From Rhynchonema sp. JSB1_4 (Eukaryota; Nematoda; Chromadorea; Monhysterida; Xyalidae): a DNA stretch of 64,000 bases. Location of the stretch: NCBI GenBank assembly GCA_030248065.1, contig JASAMV010003635.1, forward strand, positions 107,051 through 171,050, written 5' to 3'. A program made the translations under genes and the position numbers. This document shows, piece after piece, positions 50,723-64,000 of this stretch (positions within the stretch are counted from its first letter, which is position 1; each line of letters opens with the position of its first letter). The notes beneath the pieces are model-generated. The model searched no databases. It saw only the letters and a program-made list of their open reading frames with translations, and was not told the DNA's origin.

Positions 50723-51640
50723 CAGTGTAATTCCTGGTCCGGAGGGGGAACAGGCGGTACCCCCCTTTTTTCGGAGGGGGAACAGACGTACCCACCTGGG
50801 GGGGAAGGGGGAGGGACCCTGAAAGGGGGGAACCCGGAGGGGGAACAGTGGGGCAGGCGTACCATGGAGGGGGAACAGACGTACCCGAGGGGGGCATTTG
50901 AACAAATTTGAGCGAATTTGACCATTTTGGCCCATAAAATGGTCATTTTGTCACTAAAATCAGCACTTTTTTGACTTGATGACCGGAGCAAGAAAGCTAG
51001 CTAGCCAGTTTGGGGGTATGAGTTTCGGAGCAAGAAAACTAGCTAGCAGTTGGGGGTATTACCCCCCCCCCCCCATACCCCCCCCCCCCACCAACCACAT
51101 CACTGGTTTTGAGTTGGTATTGGGTTTTTCTGGATTTGTGTTGGATATTGGTTTTGACCCAATACCTGGGCAAACCCAATACCAATACCAGGCCAGCTTC
51201 AATACCAATACCCTATACCAGAATTAGACCCAATACCAATACCAAACACTGGTATTGTATTGGTATTGGTATTGGGTGGTATTGGTATTGGGTATTGTGC
51301 ACACCCATATCGGAGACCGCTATCGGAATGTCGGTTTCGATATCTATGCTGACTGTGCTGGAGCTTATCCGCTGGTCCACGCTAAACGTTCCCAGCAATT
51401 CATCGGTTTTTTTCTTCTGTTTTTTTTCAAAAATATAAGGAACCTATTCTTCGACAACCATAGCTATTGCTTGTGCCATAATTTCAGCCAGGTTATTCGC
51501 TCGTGTTGGGTGAAGATTCGTTCACATCCTGTGTGTATTTTGATTGCCGGCGACAGCGTTGACTTCAGGCATGGTGGTAAGTCCGCTCTTGTCTTCGGGT
51601 TCGGAGGAAAAGTTTCTGAGAAATTGTTTTGATTTTGGTA
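50723..51640. repeat. Truncated hAT-like fragments and unassigned flank
   Basis: 50723 starts CAGTGTAATTCCTGG (GTACGTCTG-type words) but has no right end. 50940-51115 is the right part of the CAGTGATGTAG family. 51116-51311 is a partial (CCAATACC) element ending CACACCCATA. 51312-51640 is unassigned, not visibly repetitive. Confidence 0.55.
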
Positions 51641-52518
51641 CGACGGTTTGTCTTGCCGCGGAAAAGTACATTTCTAAAAAAAACCCGCTCAACCTGAGAG
51701 CAGTGCTGTAGCTAGTTTGGCTTGGCGGGTGGGGTACATGACGGGAAAAACGGGGCGGGTGGTGTGCCCGGGATTTAGGAGGAATTTAATTTGGGGCGTG
51801 AGGAGGGAAGATTTCGGTGGGGCGGGTGATTTAGCGGGCGGGTAGTGTACCACAGAAATTTTGCGCACTAAAAAGTCCATTTATCTATAGTGATTGTGCC
51901 CACCATGAAAGAAACGTTCTTTCCGAAACGTATTTCGGAGCCAGATAAATTTCCGAAGTTTATTGCCGGAAAATTACCGGTAATTTATTTCTCGCAGGAA
52001 AATATGTTTTTTGGTCTGAAATGGCGAAACATTTTCTGAAGGGTCCGAAACCGTGTTGCAATATCGTTTAGAAAGAGGCTAAAACAGGTGAAAACAAGAC
52101 TTTTTTGGCCGTAAAATACACACGCGTCGCCTGTTAAGCCACAAACAAGTAAAAACTGCCTAAAAGTAGGTGATTCGCCCTTCGGAATTCTTTACGTATT
52201 TGGTTATTTACGTGAAAAAAACGGTTTTTTTTCAGAGAAAAAAGATGTTTTTCCAAAAATTTTAATTTCTGACCCACTGGGCAGGGTACAAGAGCGGGGC
52301 GGCCGCAGCCATAGCACTGCATGAGAGAGTGAGCTAACTGTTGCAAGTATAATATGCCCAAAAAGCGAAAAAGCGGGCAAGTGAAAGTGGCCAGGGAGGT
52401 GCTACATTTCGCAGGACAGCTTTAGCTCAACCTGAGGGGAAAAGCGTACTGTTTCGATTGAAATGTTACAAATTTTCATTTAAAGCTGGCAAATTCGGTT
52501 TTGGGTTTCTCTCTGGCC
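51641..52518. other. Unassigned sequence upstream of the eL14 intron element
   Basis: Contains GGGCGGGTGG-rich fragments and AATTACCGGTAATTTATTT palindromes (51950-52010). The first exon of the eL14 gene should be here or nearby but was not found. Confidence 0.35.
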
Positions 52519-52792
52519 CATAGTTTTTTTAGACACTTTTTAGGTGCAATTTGCACCTAAAAAATCAGAATTGCACCTAAAAATTCAGGGTTAGGTGCAA
52601 GGTTGCACCTAAAATTTTGGGCCCTTATTTGCTTAATTTAGCATTTATACAGCATCTTTTAAGGTTGGAAAGCTTAGAAACAAAAAATGCGCTGCGCGGC
52701 TTTTCATTCCTTCCAATAAATTCCATCGAAGCATTTGGTCGACATCGACAAAAAATATTGATCTGATTGATTGATTTCGTACACAGTTAGTA

Positions 52793-53087
52793 AAGGCAGT
52801 CTACGGGAGGTTGTCACTCAGCCCCCGAATACCGTAGCCCATCGCAAGCAAGATCGTTGCGAGACCCATGCTGATCGCTGCTTATCGACACGTGTATTAG
52901 CGGCAGCAAGCTGGAAATTGTCATCGTGCGCGTCGATCACCAAAACTTGGGAATGTTGGTTGGTGTTGGCGCTAACACGCAAAACGTAGATAAAAAACAA
53001 AATGGTCTCGACACGATCCTTGCAGATCAAAATTACGGTGGGTTACGGTATTCGGGGGCTGAGTGACAACCTCCCGTAGACTGCCTT
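52793..53087. mobile_element. TA-class MITE, AAGGCAGTCTACGGG family
   Basis: The 44-bp inverted ends begin AAGGCAGTCTACGGGAGG and lie between TA at 52791-52792 and 53088-53089. Copy 1 of the host (near 33150) shows the empty site TTAG-TA-CCTGG, proving the boundaries to the base. Confidence 0.95.
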
Positions 53088-53139
53088 TACCTGGTGTGCT
53101 GGTGATAAGATTCAAAACAAATACATGCTGTACTAGGAT

Positions 53140-53532
53140 CAGTTTAGTTCCTGGTCCGGCGAGGCGGTTAGTGAACCTACCCACTTTGTCGGTGCGGCGG
53201 TTAGTGTACCTCCCTGCTCCCTGTTGGGGGGAAGAAGGGGGGAAGACCAAAATTCAGGAAAAAGTCCTTCTTTGAGATAAAAAATATGACCTATTTTTTC
53301 CTTTTTTGGAAAAAAATCTCCATAAATAGGGTATTTTGGCGACTTTTGACAACATTGACCTGAAAATTACCCATTTTAGGCCTAAAATGCCCATCTTGGG
53401 CTAAAATGCCTATTTTAGGCAAAAATTGCGGCGGTTACTGTACCTGGTGCGGCGGTTAGTGTACTAGTGTACCTTGGTCGCGGCGGTTAGTGCACCTTAG
53501 GAGGGGACCCCGTCCCCCCAGGAACTACACTG
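53140..53532. mobile_element. hAT-like MITE with GTACACTAACCGCC words, shared nested copy
   Basis: Starts CAGTTTAGTTCCTGG, ends CCAGGAACTACACTG; eroded flanks ACTAGGAT / ATTAGAAC. Orthologous in position to 33203-33574. Confidence 0.78.
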
Positions 53533-54088
53533 ATTAGAACTAGAGCAGAGCATGATAACAGTATTAGATACCCACACAGTAAATGAACAGCGAAAGTAAT
53601 TGATTCGTACGTGACCCCAAATGGGGATATGGTGACATGAAAATTTTACTGTTTCGTTTTCTTCTCAATCGGTTCTCAATAATGAAACTAGTACAAAATG
53701 CGCTGCAAAATGTTGAACTTTCCCTGAAAAGTTTGCTTTTGCTAAAGGAAAAGGCATTCATTGCCTCACAACTTTGTTGAACTTCTAAAAGCACGCAAAT
53801 AGTATTGAACACACAACCTGGCAAAAAAAGCCTAAAATTGGCGTTTTTTGTCCAAAATAGGGGTTGCACCTACTTTGGCCAGCTTGCACCTAAACATTGG
53901 GGGGTTGCACCTAAGTTGCACCTGGTGAATTTTGAAAAAAAACCCTGCTCTGGCCCTACCTAATCCATCGGTCGAAACGCGAGCAAGTGCATCTTATATT
54001 TTTGATAACTTCACACGATCTGTTCTTCTTTCAAAGCAAGTTCTTATGTGTACGAAAATGAGAGGTTACCACCGGACTACACTTGCAG

Positions 54089-54806
54089 TACCAACGTCTA
54101 CTGCAACTAGGTCGCGTTGTGTTCATTGCGAACGGCAAACACGCTGGTAAACTGGCCGTCGTTGTGAATGTGGTTGATTCTACCAGGGTGCGCTATTGGC
54201 TTTATATTTGTTCTCATGATGCCATTTTTTACTATAGTCGACACCGAACCCAACAATAATTTCTAATTCAGATTTTGGTCGATGGTCCGTGCAGCGGCGT
54301 GCCCCGTAGCGTTGTCAATCTGAAGGACGTGCAACTCACCAAATTTCGTCTGATGCCGATTTTGGTCAATCAACGCTCGGGCAAGGTCAAGAGTGTCTGG
54401 CAAAAGGAGAAGATGAATGAGAAATGGGCAGAGAGCACGTGGGCCAAGAACATCGCCAAACGCAAGCTGGTGCGTGTTATTTTTTTGAGTTGAAAATATC
54501 GTTTTCGTTCCGAAAACATGGTTATTTCTATTGTTATTTGTACGGCGTATGACAACACATGTCACTTCATATTTTTTTCAGCGCAGTGAAATGACCGATT
54601 TTGATCGCTTCAAGTTGTTCAAAGCGAAGCAAGCGGTGAGTGGAGAGTGGAAATGTTTTGAAAATAATTAATTCTTGGACGAGTTTATGATAATAATGCT
54701 CTCCGGCAACTCTTCATACTAAAAGAAGAACGAACACCCGATGGAATTTCAGCGCAACCGAATCCTGAGACTGGAGATGGCCAAGTTGAAGAAGTCCGCC
54801 AAGTAA
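54089..54806 (+). CDS. RPL14: Ribosomal protein eL14 (5' exon not found)
   Basis: Four exons: 54089-54187, 54272-54469, 54582-54635, 54753-54806, all phase 0, encoding 134 aa. eL14 is a large-subunit ribosomal protein with an SH3-like KOW domain. Diagnostic parts are LQLGRVVFIANGKHAGKLAV, VDGPCSGVPRSVVNLKDVQL, WAESTWAKNIAKRKLRSEMT and DFDRFKLFKAKQARNRILRL. The C-terminus ends at KKSAK without the long basic tail of vertebrates. The first exon opens after CTTGCAG in phase 0, so a short starting exon with the ATG lies upstream, probably beyond the transposon 52519-53947; none was identified. An AATAAA is at 54950-54955, about 145 bp after the stop. Confidence 0.92.
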
Positions 54807-55399
54807 TAGGACAGTTAATTTCGGCTAAATTTGGCGTTAACCACCGACAATATCGCTGAACTATCTACCATCTCGTTTTGTTACCAACGTTCCTTGTTTC
54901 GTTGTTCAGTTACAATTCATCTGGAGAGAGAATAAGTGTTGTTGACGAAAATAAAAGTTGAATCTAGATGCTGCGGTTATTTGTAATCCAACAATTGTAG
55001 TTTGCGGAGCTTCTGCCATGTTTTATGCAAGAACTAACGCAAAGATACAAAGTACAAAAAAGACAAGAGACAGTAATCAATGAACACGAGTTAATGGACC
55101 GGTTTCTATAAAAGCATCAGAGAGAGGACCTGCACTTGGTGACGGTGACACGTTTATGCGACGTTTATCATTACATCGAGTTCCAAAATAGGTACCATGC
55201 ACGCACCGCTTTTGGTTGCAGAGGGTGTGACCTGTAACATCTCCATTTCCAATGCACCCAAAAACGGACACGCGGCGTGAAACAATGCTAATAAAGGTAA
55301 ACAAAAAATCAAACGGCGCAAAAAAAACAATCAAATAGAAACGTAAGAAGAACAAACGACCCGACGATGTTCCAACACACATTATTATTGTTATTTCTT
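54807..55399. other. Convergent intergenic region, eL14 and SPT16 3' ends
   Basis: AATAAA for eL14 at 54950-54955. On the minus strand an AATAAA (55399-55404) overlaps the SPT16 stop codon. No other feature recognised. Confidence 0.5.
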
Positions 55400-63808
<8,409 letters not shown>

Positions 63809-64000
63809 CTGCAAGATTGGACACCAGTAGTATTGGCATCACAGGAGCAGGAGCCCCAAACAATTTTGCTCAGGGCTTGGCCTGGGCCCAATAGTAAGCC
63901 TAAGCCTGACTAAAAGGGAAGTCAATTAATCATGAAACTGGGCTAGGTTTTCCCAAAATGCGTTGGCCATCATGGGGTCAGCAATTAAATATAACACCAA
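63809..64000. other. SPT16 intron reaching the window edge
   Basis: No exon seen; the next 5' exon must lie beyond 64000. Contains a short AGTAAGCCTAAGCCTGAC tract resembling the TTAGGC-like repeats. Confidence 0.5.

Larger units (their letters stand above)
52519..53947. mobile_element. hAT-like element, (AGGTGCAA) family, copy 2
   Basis: Left end CATAGTTTTTTT, right end AAAAAAACCCTG, flanked by perfect CTCTGGCC (52511-52518, 53948-53955). It carries two insertions: 52793-53087 (TA class, absent from copy 1) and 53140-53532 (shared with copy 1). Confidence 0.9.

Noticed and set aside
51312..51640. Continuation of the LINE endonuclease fragment
   Set aside because: The open frame here shows no endonuclease motif and cannot be joined to the 50301 end by a clear target duplication.

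Overview
The window is animal nuclear DNA, not bacterial. The recognisable genes are split by GT-AG introns (plus one GC-AG intron) and encode conserved animal proteins. In order they are: TRAPPC2/sedlin (+), a LITAF-domain protein (+), an ionotropic-receptor-like channel (-), two tandem paralogous Kelch-type single-pass membrane proteins (-,-), SKP1 (+), a vesicular nucleotide transporter-like SLC17A9 (+), BLCAP (-), ribosomal protein eL14 (+), and the C-terminal three quarters of the FACT subunit SPT16 (-), which runs off the right edge. The ionotropic receptor points to an invertebrate (protostome). Degenerate TTAGGC-like tracts near 46.0 kb and 47.1 kb would fit a nematode, but the species cannot be fixed from this sequence.

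Layout. 0-7.2 kb is almost all repeats. 7.27-9.92 kb is TRAPPC2, with a nested transposon in intron 1. 11.57-14.25 kb is the LITAF gene, with two transposons in intron 1. 15.46-15.81 kb is a 347-bp pure (GT)n tract next to the receptor gene (15.85-17.44 kb). 18.2-25.1 kb holds the two Kelch paralogues. 25.1-27.0 kb is repeats. 27.0-30.4 kb is SKP1, with transposons in intron 4. 32.5-38.3 kb is SLC17A9-like, with a four-level transposon nest in intron 1. 40.27-40.54 kb is BLCAP. 40.9-51.3 kb is a transposon graveyard of elements inserted in elements. 54.1-54.8 kb is eL14. 55.4-63.8 kb is SPT16.

The most striking content is the non-autonomous DNA transposon community. More than twenty short elements can be delimited by direct repeats. 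One class has short inverted termini (mostly CAGTG..., also CAGAG..., TAGGG...) and 8-bp target-site duplications, most of them perfect, as hAT elements make. A second class sits on TA dinucleotides, as Tc1/mariner elements do. The 8-bp class has an unusual common plan: terminal inverted repeat, then a family-specific short word repeated near both ends, then an AT-rich body, often with a small CGCGCG palindrome near the middle. Families with identical termini carry different words. I propose this as a system of diversifying transposase-recognition words. Several insertions have their own empty site elsewhere in the window, and one nested composite moved as a unit.

The genes do not form a pathway or operon; their adjacency looks like ordinary animal synteny. 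No transposase gene was recognised in the window.
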